A DNA stretch of 64,000 bases from Uranotaenia lowii (lineage: Eukaryota > Arthropoda > Insecta > Diptera > Culicidae). Position 1 is the first letter of the stretch; every line of letters starts with the position of its first letter. Shown here in pieces: positions 1 to 11,112 of the stretch. Where the stretch lies: the NCBI RefSeq assembly GCF_029784155.1, contig NC_073691.1:122365474-122429473 (forward strand), in the 5' to 3' direction. A program made the position numbers and the translations under genes. A model generated the notes under the pieces. It was not told where the DNA came from and ran no database searches. It was given only the letters and a program-made list of their open reading frames with translations.

Positions 1-149
1 GTGAGTGACAGAAACGCCTAAACGAAAGACGCTTTCGTAGCAGTCGAGTGAAACAAGTTAGTTCGGGTTCACGAGTAAGCTTTCTACTGACTGATAGACA
101 TACTCGCAAAGCTTGCCGTAGGCACGAAGGTGACCGAGCCGATCAGAAG

Positions 150-190
150 CTTTTATATTCGTTGACTTTTCTGTTCCGTTCATTTCAGTT
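150..190 (+). promoter_or_regulatory. possible RNA polymerase II core promoter (TATA + initiator)
   Basis: A TATATT box at 154-159 lies about 33 bases upstream of TCAGTT (185-190), which matches the arthropod initiator with A at 187 as +1. I see no clear DPE at +28. Spacing and both motifs fit a focused insect promoter, but short motifs like these occur by chance in AT-rich DNA. Confidence 0.25.
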
Positions 191-484
191 CAAGCTTTTT
201 ACACTGATAGAAAATCACAGTCAATATCATTTGTGCTTTCAGAAAATTTGCAGCACTGATTAAAAGCCCCTACTAAGTAGCTCAAGAGGTGTTAAGAAAA
301 CGAAAAAAGAGTGAAAGCTTAATTGGAAATAAATTGTGCATTATGCGCCAAAACATGTCCAGACAAGTCTCACGGCTAGTGGTGTCGTTTGTTTGAGCAG
401 TAGGTAAATTCAAAATCAGCATCGAAGCAAGCGTTGCACGGGTAGCGCGACAGCAGAGAGAGCAGAGAGCAGAACGTTTATTCG
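187..484 (+). other. possible non-coding first exon
   Basis: From the candidate start at 187 the sequence is less AT-rich than its surroundings and holds only a 17-codon open frame from ATG 341. It ends at TTCG followed by GTGAGA (485-490), a good 5' splice site. The reading as a first exon of a host gene continuing beyond the window is inference. It could equally be unique DNA with chance signals. Confidence 0.2.
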
Positions 485-490
485 GTGAGA

Positions 491-1010
491 AGTTTCCAAT
501 TTATGCCTTTTCTTTCCCTTTCTTTAGACATTCCGGAAAAATACCTATACACTACAAGTTTGATTTTTTTTTTAAATTTCTGATAGCTTTTGAAGCATTT
601 GATTCAGCTTTTTCACTATCGTCATTATACCTCTCAAAAATTGATTAACATGTTATGATAACCCAATGGTGTATGTAGGGAAAATTGCCCCTTTATTTTT
701 ATTACTTTCTTTTGAAGCTATAAAGTTCATGATGATGATTTTTTCCCTAAATTCTTATACATTCAATCAATATCCTTATTCTTTATCAGCACTAAACCGA
801 TTTTAATTATACTTTTGTTTAATTCATTCTGTATTTTCTTCTTTTCAAATAATAAATTTCACATTTTCGCATATGGTAAGGTTTGACTTTAAAAATGGTA
901 AGATTTGACTTTTGAAAAAATGGTGTAATCAATTTTTTTTAAAAATGGTAAGTTGTGAGTTGAAAATGGTAAGATTTAAGTTGTAAGAAAAGGTAAGATA
1001 ACCTTATTAA
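491..1010. other. AT-rich stretch with short degenerate repeats
   Basis: No gene is visible. From about 870 to 1005 the motif AAAATGGTAAGATTTGA recurs four or five times in degenerate form, a small imperfect tandem repeat. Confidence 0.4.
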
Positions 1011-1011
1011 A

Positions 1012-1360
1012 TAACCATATATAAAAGTATTAGAACGACCAATCAGTTGCCAATTGGACAGGTATCTAAACGTATGCGTAATACCTGTCGTAGATTAATA
1101 ACACCAACAAATGTTATTAATTTTAAAACGGTTGAGTAAATGATTGACTCGTTCATCCAAAAAACACATACACCTACACGTCAAGCATTCAGTTCATAAC
1201 AGTTCACACCAAGCCATGGTGTTGGGTATGCGGTTAGTTGCATTGCAGATTTGCCGTACTTATAATCTAAAGAATGCAATTAAGCGCATACGTTGACGAA
1301 ACTGCGGTGAATCCGTGCACCCATGGTTTCTTATTTACATACATACATACATACTTCAAA
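1012..1360 (+). mobile_element. 5'-truncated tRNA-derived SINE, family 1 (copy A)
   Basis: The sequence matches, with many substitutions, the body and 3' end of the SINEs at 31388-31760 and 57142-57577. Shared landmarks are the CAATCAGTTGC segment, GATTGACTCGTTC, CCATGGtGT and the terminal GGTGAATCCGTGCACCCATG. The tRNA-like head is missing. The copy ends in a short run of CATA repeats (1338-1357), the expected tail of this family. Divergence shows an old copy. Confidence 0.65.
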
Positions 1361-1503
1361 AGAAATGCATCTGGCGATAATCTGAAGAGACTATTACTAC
1401 TATACCTTCCCTCGACGAACCATCGGCCGTGGAAGCCTGAGAAGCAATTCGAAATCCAAGCCACACAGACATAGGCTGGACCTTGCTACCGAATGGAGGA
1501 ACC

Positions 1504-1580
1504 ATACATACATGCATACATACATACATACATACATACATACATACATACATACATACATACATACATACATACATACT
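1504..1580. repeat. (TACA)n microsatellite
   Basis: About 19 tandem TACA units with one G interruption near the start. The GC-richer 140 bp between this run and the shorter CATA run at 1338-1357 ends directly in it, so the array may have grown from the tail of a second retroposed sequence. Confidence 0.9.
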
Positions 1581-1599
1581 TACAAAAGCAGCAGAAAAA

Positions 1600-2206
1600 T
1601 TTGGTTGAAACTAACACAGATCCAAATAAAGTCAAAAAATTTCAAAAATTTTCATTTTTTTCACTGGGAAATGTTAACAAATCACTTGTTTTTATGTGTA
1701 GATAAACTTGGAAAAAAAAAATAATTTTTCCAATGTTATTCCGAATCAAATAACAGAATTAATTTATTTTCACTGTAAATATTGTGTTGTTTTTGAGTCG
1801 TTTGGATCCAATGTTTTGGAGCATCATTTGCTTACACTGGGGCGTTTAACATCCAATGATTTCAAAGGTTGCTTTTAAAAGCGTTTGTAAAAAATCGAAT
1901 TTTTCATAGTTTTTAAAATAAAAAGTAATATAATTGCAGAATATGAGTAGACGATAGAAATACAAAGCACATGTTGCTATGTGTTCAGGTGCACAGCTCA
2001 AGTATCCCGCATACTCGTTCATTTCCCTTAGCAGGTGCATATTCCCCTGAAATACCCTAGAAGGCTCCTACGTTTAGAACAAATTGCCCAGTCAAATGAT
2101 ATACAGGCGTTTTTTTCAACATTTTGGTTCGACTGATAACTGTGTGCAAACATATTAGGTATTAAAATCCGATTTCCTACTAAATGTGATATCATAAATC
2201 AAACAA
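1600..2206. other. AT-rich stretch, nothing recognised
   Basis: Only short chance open frames; no repeat match elsewhere in the window was noticed. Confidence 0.4.
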
Positions 2207-2208
2207 TA

Positions 2209-3161
2209 GGGGAGAATTTGGATACTTGATCCCCTTTCCTTATTTTCACCATATCTTTTTAGAACAAATAGCAACTCACCGTCTTTAACATTTTCTGACA
2301 GCTTGTAATTTCAAGTTACAATGCTCCAAAAATTAGAACGATACTTGAACCCGTAGATGAACTAGAAGCATTTTTCTGGCAGTAAAAAAAATGCGATATT
2401 TCTGAATTAGAGGAGACTTGATCCCCTATTGAAGGAGACTTGATATTTTATTCAGGAAGCCCTAATCCTTGTGAAAAAAAATCAAACAAAACCCCAAGAT
2501 AGAATGCCAATTAACTATTCTGGTCATGTTTGTTCTCATTTCACAATTTTTATCTGACAGAAGAAGAAAATTCTATATCTTTGTCTCAACGCTAATGACA
2601 TTGCATACTTAATGGCGCTAATTTCTATAATTAAGAGAAAATTAATTATTGTAGCCCTTTTCTTCAGACAATTGTTGGATAAATATTAGTTTCGGTTTTA
2701 ATATTAGTAATCTCGTAATCAGCAATGATAACGATCAATTCAGAAGAAGAATATGCCATTTTTAACTCTAAGGATCAATTGTACCCATAATCAACATTTT
2801 AAAAAACTTTTTCTGAAAAAAGTTGAGAGTTTTCCATTGCTTTGAAAATATGGTATTTTGAAGTTCATATTACGCTCGAACGATTGATATTTTGGAACAA
2901 ATATTTTTTTATAATTTTTCCATGAAAGGAACATTTTGAAGTGATAAAAAAAGATCTTCTAGTTACATTTTGTGAAAAAAATCAAACAAAGTTCAATTAA
3001 TCAAACAATTATTTTGTTAAAATTGTTTGAGCTGCAAGCGTTGTTGTTTTTCTCTTTTTGACACATTTTTGTAAAATATTAGATCTTTGTAAGACATTCC
3101 AGTTTCGAGATATAGCTAAGGAATCAAGTATCCCCAGGAATCAAGTATCCACATTCTCCCC
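2209..3161 (-). mobile_element. MITE family A, copy 1 (TA target site, 953 bp)
   Basis: The ends are inverted repeats starting GGGGAGAATktGGATACTTGAT and are flanked by TA on both sides (2207-2208 and 3162-3163), as for Tc1/mariner-type elements. It is the reverse-oriented relative of 15396-16369 and 18830-19782. Internal stretches matching TTGATCCCC or its complement recur near both ends and in the middle. No transposase frame is present, so it is a non-autonomous element. Confidence 0.85.
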
Positions 3162-3475
3162 TATAGACGCAATGTTTTCAGTAAAGCCTAAATTTGTTGG
3201 TTTATTGACAAAATAAGAAATCATTTGAAATGGTCGTAGTTGGTAAGGCTGTACACTTTGAACTCAATTATCTCGAAATCAAGTTTATGGCGTTCAGTTT
3301 GATCTGGTCTAATCCCGACCATATGTAGTTTTCATTTCATAATTATTGGAATGTTTGATAAAATTAGGTTTTTAGCCTGCGGCTTTGCCGATTAGGTAAA
3401 TGCGATATCAATTAATTTTGAGAATGACAATTTTTTTTAACTTTAAAAGTCATGAAAAACAAATATCTCAAATTA

Positions 3476-4399
3476 CAGTAAAACGGGGTAGCTTTGATCA
3501 CCGGAGTAATTTTGACCATCAATAAATTTTGCCACATTATCATCAATAACTCAGTCAATAGTTTTAATTTTTGAAAACTGTTTTCTACGTTTGAAAGCCT
3601 ATTATTTGAGTATCATATAGACAAAATTTGGTTTGTATTTGAAATGGTATTCTGTTAGTAAAAATGTAATTTAAAAATCTTAAAATATCTATTTTTTCCA
3701 AGGCTCGCCAACAAACAACTCTCCTGATGATACCGAAAAGTGTTTAGAAGCAAACGGGTGGTTGAATGTGAAAGAACAACTTTTATTCTTTGTAAATGTA
3801 TAGTTATAGTGCTATTTTTATAGTCATTTACCAATAATTTTTTAATATTTAAAAAGTAAGGAAATTTTCCAAGAGTAAGCCCTTATTGGACAAGTGATTA
3901 ACTTTGAAGAAAAAATTAAAATAGAAATTGTGGGAGGGCCTGGGGAAATGTGTGAAGGTAAAATTTCATTTGTATTTTGAAGCTAAAACTATTTAGCAGT
4001 TATTATAATTTTTGTCCCTAGATGTAAGCAGCATCATTGTTTTTTTTTCGATTATAAATGTTTTTAGAAGCAAAAACTTTAAAATGCCAGGTAAAATTGA
4101 AAATAAGAATTTATGAACATTTATGAAGGTGTTTTGTATTCCTCATGATCAAGAAAACTCGTTAAAACCGTCAAAATGGAGACTGATCAGTGTAACCCCA
4201 AAGCATGAATTCCTAAACAGTGACGAAATCGATTTTTAAATCAATTTTAAAGTAGTTCAATAAATTTCTGCAACCATGTTTTACGTTCATAGGAGTCCAG
4301 TACTGGTTTTAAAAATATGAAACATGCCACATTCCCCTTTAACAGGAAAAATAATCGAAAAATATTGAAAAAAGTGATCAATATTACCCCGGATTACGG
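3476..4399. mobile_element. MITE family B (TA target site, 924 bp)
   Basis: The left end CAGTAAAACGGGGTAGCTTT then GATCAC pairs with the right end, whose complement begins CCGTAATCCGGGGTAATATT then GATCAC. TA flanks both sides. The interior is AT-rich without coding capacity. The termini are diverged, so it is an older insertion than most MITEs here. Confidence 0.7.
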
Positions 4400-4702
4400 T
4401 ACCTCTTTTTGATACGAAACTGTTAATCGATAAAACAAAGGACTAATCTTATTGCTCACGTCTTCAATTTTATCTATCAAATATGGACATTAGCTGCCCC
4501 AAATTCGAACGCAGTAAATCTAGAATCAATTTAAAGAATTTGAAAAAGTTTATGTAATAAAAGTATTTTTCAAAAAAATCATAATTGTCAAATGACCCGA
4601 CTATTTATAAAGTAATGCGCTGCAGACTAAAATTGATCCTTGGCATAGTGCAAGATGCAAGATTAGCGCAGAGTTTCTCGGTTAAAATACATAAAATCTA
4701 TA

Positions 4703-5613
4703 GGGGAAAGTGTGCCAAATGCACCTAGCGGGTTAAATGCGCCTACAGTCGTTCGACAAAACATCTAGTGGAACAACATATCTAACCATTGCATTTTGAA
4801 GATAATACGTTTTGAGCATACAACATACAAAATTCTTATGAATTTTTCAAACTAAAAAAAAATAAAAACTGATACAAGGTTTTGATACATTTTGATATAA
4901 TACTTTGACTTTTAAAAATTAAACGTAAAGAAACAAAAACAGTTTTAGAAAACAAAAAAATGGGTGATTTTTGTTACTTATTGAAATGTACATGAAAGAA
5001 ACAAAAAAATTGGGCTTTTAATGATAAGAAAGTGAGATAAGAGTTTGTTATTGTATCATGGTTTTTGTATCATTCTCTATCATGTTTGTAAAAGAGAAAA
5101 AAAGTTAAATTGAAAAAAAAGTTGAATAACCAAAACTTCGAATTCAAGCCCAAATCAGCACCTTAAGAGAGAATTGAAGAGCTCTAAAAGATTTGATTAA
5201 GTTTTTCTTATGATCGAACTGATTCCATAATATAGCAACCCAAACTTTTGTTTCATTCCAATTATAATAGACAAAGATTTTTGTATATTTAGCTTTATCG
5301 TATGAGAGTTATCAGTTTCAAGCATTTTTTATATATTTATACCAAAGTATTGCCAGAGAAACTGAAATTTAGCTTGAAACATAAATGGGCGTATTTGCCC
5401 ACACGGTTTAATGTTCAGTTATTTAGACATCTTTTATAATAAAATCGTTTTCTCGAAAAGTACAAGAGATTTCAACATAAAAATTATTCAAATGTATAGA
5501 AACAGATGTCTTCTGATGGGTAGTTATTTAATTTTTATACACATAGATATTTGACGGAATATTTGAAAACATCAGTATTATGCTTCATAGGCGCTTATAG
5601 CCTGCTTTTCTCC
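4703..5613. mobile_element. MITE family C (TA target site, 911 bp)
   Basis: The left end GGGGAAAGTGTGCC and the complement of the right end GGAGAAAAGCAGGC form degenerate inverted repeats next to TA. Subterminal motifs such as GGGTTAAATGCGCC and GGGCGTATTTGCCC resemble each other. No coding capacity. The weak TIR makes this call less certain than family A. Confidence 0.55.
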
Positions 5614-5639
5614 TACATACTGACTCCCTTGAACACCAG

Positions 5640-6900
5640 TGATTAAACTGTAATTGAATTGAAATAGTTGCTGAACTAAAATACCTATATAGAATTTGGC
5701 AATTTCGCTTGATTCAGTTTTTGGTAGAAATCGGGGTATCTCGAATTCAAAATTAATTCTCGTTTCGTTTTATGTATTTTTTCTTTCGTCTCTGATATGG
5801 GTCGACGATAGATTGATTGAGCCAACGCATCCCAAAAGTATCATTTTCCACGTGCAGTCGAATTTTTATTTTCCACTGATGGTGGACGCCAAATGGGAAA
5901 AGACAAATATGTTTGTCCCAGCGGACGTACATTAACCAGTTGTGTTTCCTGGTAAATTCCGTGCCGGGGCTGTCCTATTTTCGATATCGGTCCCACCACC
6001 GCACAGGTCATCAAATAATACAGATCTTCTCAGCTTTCCGCGCGCCCGAGCTGATCTCCGAGTTAGTCGAGTGACGAAAAACAGACCCATAAATATTGCT
6101 GTGTAGCTGCTTTTGGGTTGATGCCGTTCCCGGATTTGAAGGGTTTCACCAAATTCAACAATATTTGGCCCCAGATGGTATTGTTCAACTGTCGTCGCGA
6201 CCAAAGGGAAGTGTCGAGAGCTGCGCACCCTATCTCAGAGTTTCTTTGGATTAGGGATTATTCAGTGAAACCTCGTTTGGGCCACTGCACTGCGCTAAGT
6301 CAGACGCACATTTTACTGCTGCATAATGAGAATGCTCTCTTGATGATTTCCGTCAATGGGAAGTGTTAATGAATTGGAGGGATTTACGACTCTGATGGCT
6401 GTATAATTTGATATCAACAGAGGCGATAAATGCAAAATGATATGTTTGTTTTTTCTCAGGCTGCATGACAAACGACGAGGGAGGTAAGTGATGAATATTT
6501 TACGCGTGACTTGTTTTACATCATTCACAACAAATTTCGATTTTATGGGCTAATGATGTTTATTTTTCTATTCCCACGCATGTGTCATTCAGCACAGACA
6601 CTACTGGCTGAAATATGCTCAATGCCTATTTGTCTCTGATATTTCTGATATAAAGTTTGATTAAAAAATATCGGTAATTATCTACATAATTTTAAAGCAT
6701 TAGTTTATTCGTCCCTTCATTCTGATGTTACACTGAATATTGTAAAAATATGTTAGGATGGAAATATTATAATCTTAACAAACAGTCATTAACACTGTAA
6801 TGTCTTAAGAAATATCATAGACTTGAATGAGTCATTTCTATGAAATATTGAAATTTTACAGATGTTCGAAGCATAAGTTCATTTTCCGTGGAATCAACAC
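5640..6900. other. repeat-free, GC-richer stretch
   Basis: From about 5700 to 6380 the composition is clearly richer in GC than the MITE DNA around it, and I find no match elsewhere in the window. Several 70-100 codon frames overlap on both strands but none shows a recognisable domain. It could be an exon, a regulatory segment or an old unrecognised repeat. Confidence 0.3.
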
Positions 6901-6916
6901 CAAAAGTTTAAACTGC

Positions 6917-6946
6917 TACAGTGAGCGAAATAAGAATAGCACCACT
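6917..6946 (+). mobile_element. Tc1-like terminal inverted repeat fragment
   Basis: TA is followed by CAGTGAGCGAAATAAGAATA and GCACCACT, which has the form of Tc1-family ends (CAGTG, then an A-rich stretch, then GCACCAC). I find no matching opposite end nearby, so it is probably a solo end or truncated element. Confidence 0.4.
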
Positions 6947-7754
6947 ATGTGTTTTGCTTGTTAAAATCCCAAGTAACAATTTTAGCTTTATTATAGTCAG
7001 CAAAAGTTCGTTTGGACTATAACATTAATCTTCATAAAAAGCTAAAGCGCATTCTATTACATCACCTGGACTCTAATAAAGCCAAAATCAGGCTATTTGG
7101 CCCTACCCTAGAAACGTCATCAAGACATATCATTGATGGTTATCAATGTTGGTCACCAAAGCTTTTAAAAAGCTATTATTAAACATGTTAGAAATTTTTG
7201 TTTTTTTTTCGATTCTGTGAGTTCAAGGAGTTTATTTTTTATTTTTTCCAGCAAACATAATGGTTGATGAATGATCATTGCATTATTCAGATATGATCTG
7301 GTAAAATTTATAGTAAAAAAACCAATGTTTTAACCATATTATGAGCATCTTTCTACTGCCAGTAAAGATTTTAGGTAAAATGTGTATGAAATAGTATCTT
7401 AAAATAAATGCGCCTCGTCAAATCTGATGGTCAATTATGATGGAATTGATGAAAAAAAGGCCTGAAAAAATATTTTCCAATGCTTGCATTGTGAATTCAT
7501 CAACATGGCGTCATTTTGTGCCCTTCGATTTTGCAACCAACATGGCGTGAATTAGCGATTGCACACAATTCGTAGTTTTATTATGGTTTAATGATGACCC
7601 CAAAAAAAGCTACGATTTGACGTTTCTCTCGCAAGCCAACCAATTACACGCTTAGGATGAGTTCCTCATTTCTGAATTGTTTATCATTACTACAGTAAAT
7701 GAGGACAGACTTTTTTAATAAAAAGGGATTGGTTGTGAATGACACGTGGAATAA
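6947..7754. other. AT-rich stretch, nothing recognised
   Basis: Low-complexity AT-rich DNA. A short duplicated phrase, AACATGGCGT, occurs at about 7502 and 7540. No gene seen. Confidence 0.35.
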
Positions 7755-8327
7755 AGTTGAAGTCAAATTTCGTTGTCTGACGCCATCTTGAAATCCAAGA
7801 TGGCGGCTTCTGCTGAACTTTAAAATGTTGTAAATGACTTTAAATCGCATGAAACCCCAACAATATGGGTATTGGGTGAAAGGGCTCAACGAGTAGAAGT
7901 CGAATTTCGCTTTGAGACGCCATCTTGAAATTCAAGATGGCGGCATCCGCTCATCTTTTAATGCTGTAAATGACAAAAAGTCGCATTAAACCACCTCTAT
8001 ACGGGTATTAGGTGAACGGGCTAAACTAGAAGAAGTCGATTTTTTTTCTTTCCGACGCCATCTTGAAATCCAAGATGGCGGGCTCCGATAAACTTTGAAA
8101 TGCTGTTAATCACTGGAAATCGCATGAAAGACCCACAATATTGGTATTTGGAGAAAGGGCTAAACTAGAAGTCGTATTTTGCTTTCGGACGTCATCTTGA
8201 AATCCAAGATGAACTCCACTGAACTTTAAAATGCTGTTAATCACTGAAAATCACATGAAACTCCCACAATATGGATATAAATTGAAAAGGATCAACGAGT
8301 AGAATACAAATTTCGATATCAGGCGTC
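7755..8327. repeat. satellite of ~136 bp monomers, left block
   Basis: Four complete units and part of a fifth repeat with period 134-138 bp (phase marks near 7782, 7919, 8057, 8191 and 8325). Each unit holds GCCATCTTG-AAATC-CAAGATGGC, a 9 bp stem with a 5 nt loop, followed by conserved phrases such as AATATGGGTATTGG. The array resumes at 13633 after the Ty3/gypsy insertion. Confidence 0.85.
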
Positions 8328-8473
8328 TGTACTGTATACGGTAGAGGGTCGTTGAGGAAGATACGTCTGAACGGGTTGCTCTCTAGAACACATCTGACAT
8401 CTCTCACTCTGATGAGCTAAAGCATAGGCCTGAGTCTCAATGTATTATGGGTATGGAAGGGCAAGATACTACA
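8328..8473 (-). repeat. 3' LTR of the Ty3/gypsy element
   Basis: 146 bp beginning TG and ending CA on the plus strand, with no difference seen from the copy at 13487-13632. It borders GCGTC on its outer side. Confidence 0.95.
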
Positions 8474-8510
8474 CTACTTTTATCCTTTTTATTTTTTTTT
8501 CTTTTTAGTT
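8474..8510 (-). other. polypurine tract beside the 3' LTR
   Basis: On the minus strand these bases are almost all A and G, immediately upstream of the 3' LTR, the expected site of plus-strand DNA priming. The tract is A-rich and interrupted by a few T. Confidence 0.6.
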
Positions 8511-8553
8511 CAATGTTACTGCAAAACTAACTAAAGTGTCGATTGTTACAAAG

Positions 8554-10928
8554 TTAAATATCATGCGAGTAGTCCTGCAAATATACTGGAGTTCGTATTG
8601 GTCGCTTAGACCTTCTTGAACCATCTGGTGAATCTGGCTGATTAATACGGCATAATGATTTCGACGAAGAGGACAACGCTGCATCCGATGATGTGGGCAA
8701 TAATGTTGAATCTGAAGGAGAAGGCGGTAATGATGCTTGCGGATTGATGTCACCAGTGTCAATTCTTCGAAGATGAGAAACATGTCTTCTGTACTTGACT
8801 CCCGATTGTTCAGAAGCCACAATCACATCCCCGCCTTTCCTTTCAATGACCTTAAACACTTCAGGGTCGAAGTTTGGGGTGAGCTTATTCGTCTTTGCCA
8901 TCTTTTTCAATAACACCTTATCCCCTTCCGAGATTGGATTCGGTTTTGCATTGCGTTTAGCATCGGCGTACCTTCTACCTTTATCTTTCATTTCCTTATC
9001 TCTGTCAGCAACTTCTTCATCAATTTCCTTAGGTTGACTGATGGATGGTAGTTTATCTCGTATGTTGTGACCAAAGAGCATTTCTGAAGGAGTTCTTCCT
9101 GTTGTCGAGTGTGGGGAAGACCGATACATAAGAAGATACTTATTCAATTCAGCTTCCCAGTCCGCTTTGGTTGCCTGACTAATTGAGAGTCTTTTCAAAA
9201 TAGAACGGTTTTGTCGTTCTACTTCCCCATTTTGTTGGGGCCAGTAAGGGGTCGTGTTTATTAATTTGATGTTGTTTGTTTCACAGAAGACTCGAAACTC
9301 TTCGCTGCTAAACTGGGGACCGTTATCGGCTGTGATGGAAATAGGCAACCCAAAACGTGCAAAAATGGACGTCAGCCGTTTTATCGTCTCACAGGAGTCA
9401 ATTTTTTTCATCACTTCAACCTCTATATAGCGGCTGAAGTAATCAACGATTACAAATAGATAGTGCCCGTTGGAAGTGGTCCTAGAAAATCGATAGCCAA
9501 ATGTTGCCACGGTTCTGAAGGCAGTTCTCTTCGCTTCATCGGTTCCGGACCAGAAGGTGCTGCTACTAGCGTGCAACCACGACAGTCTTTAATGTAATTT
9601 TCCACCTGCGTATCGATTTTTGGCCACCATACTTTTGCACGCAACCGTTGTTTCATGATGGTCATACCCGGATGACCCTCATGTGCCAAGTCAAGCGTCT
9701 TCATTCTCAATTTTGTAGGTATGACAATTCGAATCCCACGTAACAATATTTGCCCAGCAAAACATAGCTCAGTCTCAAATGGTTTGAATGGAGCAGCATC
9801 TTGATTCCATGAACCATGCTCCAATGCGATCTTTACAGCTAAAATTGAAGTATCCTCAAGGGATTCTTTTTCAATCTGGGATATCTTCAAGGCAACTGGG
9901 GCAGCATTTGAAGCCACCCAATTCACATAATGCTCTGAACATTCCTCGAAAGCCTTGCCATTGCCTTGGGATGTAACAGCAAGTCTTGAAAGTGGGTCAG
10001 CGATGTTAGATTTACCTGCTCGATAGATGACTGTACCCTTATAGGCCTGTAAACGAACCACCCATCTTTCAATCCTGGCACAGGGTTTCGAACGAGGACC
10101 AAAAATAGTTTCAAGTGGTTTATGGTCGGTTATTAACTCAAAAGAACGTCCATACAAATAAAAATGGAAGCGCTCCACAGCCCAAACCAGAGCTAAAGCT
10201 TCCTTCTCTATCTGAGCGTAACGTTTTTCAACATCCGTTAAACTTCGACTGGCGTATGAAATTATTCGGGGGCCTTGGTCGTTAATCTGAATAAGAACAG
10301 CCCCGAGACCAACCGGGCTGGCGTCAGCTATGAGTTGAGTACGGTCTTCAATGTCGAAGTACCCTAGAGTCGTAGGATTGGTCATATAACTCTTCAGATT
10401 ATCAAACGCTGCCTGATGCAATCGACTCCAAACAAACTTACTTTGTTGTTTAATAAGCTGCCGAAGTGGGTCAGTGAGTGTAGCCAAATTAGGTATAAAC
10501 TTTCCCACATAGTTGACTAACCCTAAAAAACTTCGAGTTTCTTCTTTGGAACATGGCTCCCGAAAGTTACGAATAGACTCTAATTTATCCGTGTCTGGGC
10601 GAATGCCGTTAGCTGATAAAATATGTCCCAGGAATTTTAACTCAGTTACACCGTAGATGCATTTTGAATTGTTCAATTTAACATTCATTTCCTGTAGCTT
10701 ACAGCGAACTTTCTCCAACCGAGAATTATGTTCCAGAAGATCAGATCCGTAAACTATCACGTCGTCAATAAAATTTACACAGCCATCGCATCCACTTAAA
10801 ACCTGTTCCATAATTTTTTGGAACAGTTCAGGAGCGCAGTTGATGCCAAACATCAAGCGTGTATACCTGAACAGACCTCTACGAGTAATGAAAGTCGTTA
10901 TTTCTCTTGACCTCTGTGATATTTCCAC
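8554..10928 (-). CDS. pol exon 3: RT (part), RNase H, integrase; one frameshift
   Basis: Begins in phase 0 right after the predicted RT intron with VEISQRSREITTF, the strand following the conserved AFHQ of Ty3/gypsy RT. RT active site FIDDVIVYG lies near 10755-10780 and RNase H DASPVGLGAVLIQ near 10295-10330. Integrase shows an HHCC zinc motif (about 9575-9690) and the D, D, E core in DFLGPL (about 9470), TADNGPQF (about 9325) and NGEVERQNRS (about 9220). The frame ends at 8554. A one-base loss at about 9464-9468, just after DFLGPLPTG, shifts the frame, so this copy cannot make a full integrase. The site is not an evident slippery sequence. Confidence 0.88.
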
Positions 10929-11112
10929 CTAAAATAAAATTTACTTCGTCAAAATATGATAAAAATCATCTTTATTAACTGATATTAACAAATTGACAGT
11001 TAGACAACATTTCTTTCTTAACTGCTCTCATTTTAAAAAAAAAACACCAATTCTTCAGTCAAATCAAGATAGCAGTACTGTCAAATTAAAAAAAAATCAA
11101 ATATCAACCCAC
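10929..11112 (-). other. predicted 184 bp phase-0 intron in the RT domain
   Basis: Minus strand reads CCAG|GTGGGT at the 5' boundary (11113/11112) and TTTTATTTTAG|GTGG at the 3' boundary (10929/10928). A CTAAC branch-like motif lies upstream of a U-rich stretch. The interior has stops in the RT frame. Removal joins HQ to VEI in frame, restoring a conserved RT motif. AGGTGG occurs at both boundaries, as a target duplication would. The sequence shows the boundaries; splicing itself is inferred. Confidence 0.75.

Noticed and set aside
1356..1724. Tyr-Val-Cys-Met and His-Thr-Tyr-Ile repeat frames
   Set aside because: Encoded by the TACA microsatellite.
9460..9470. Programmed frameshifting in the Ty3/gypsy integrase
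   Set aside because: The break lies in the middle of integrase rather than at a gag/pol junction and has no slippery heptamer.
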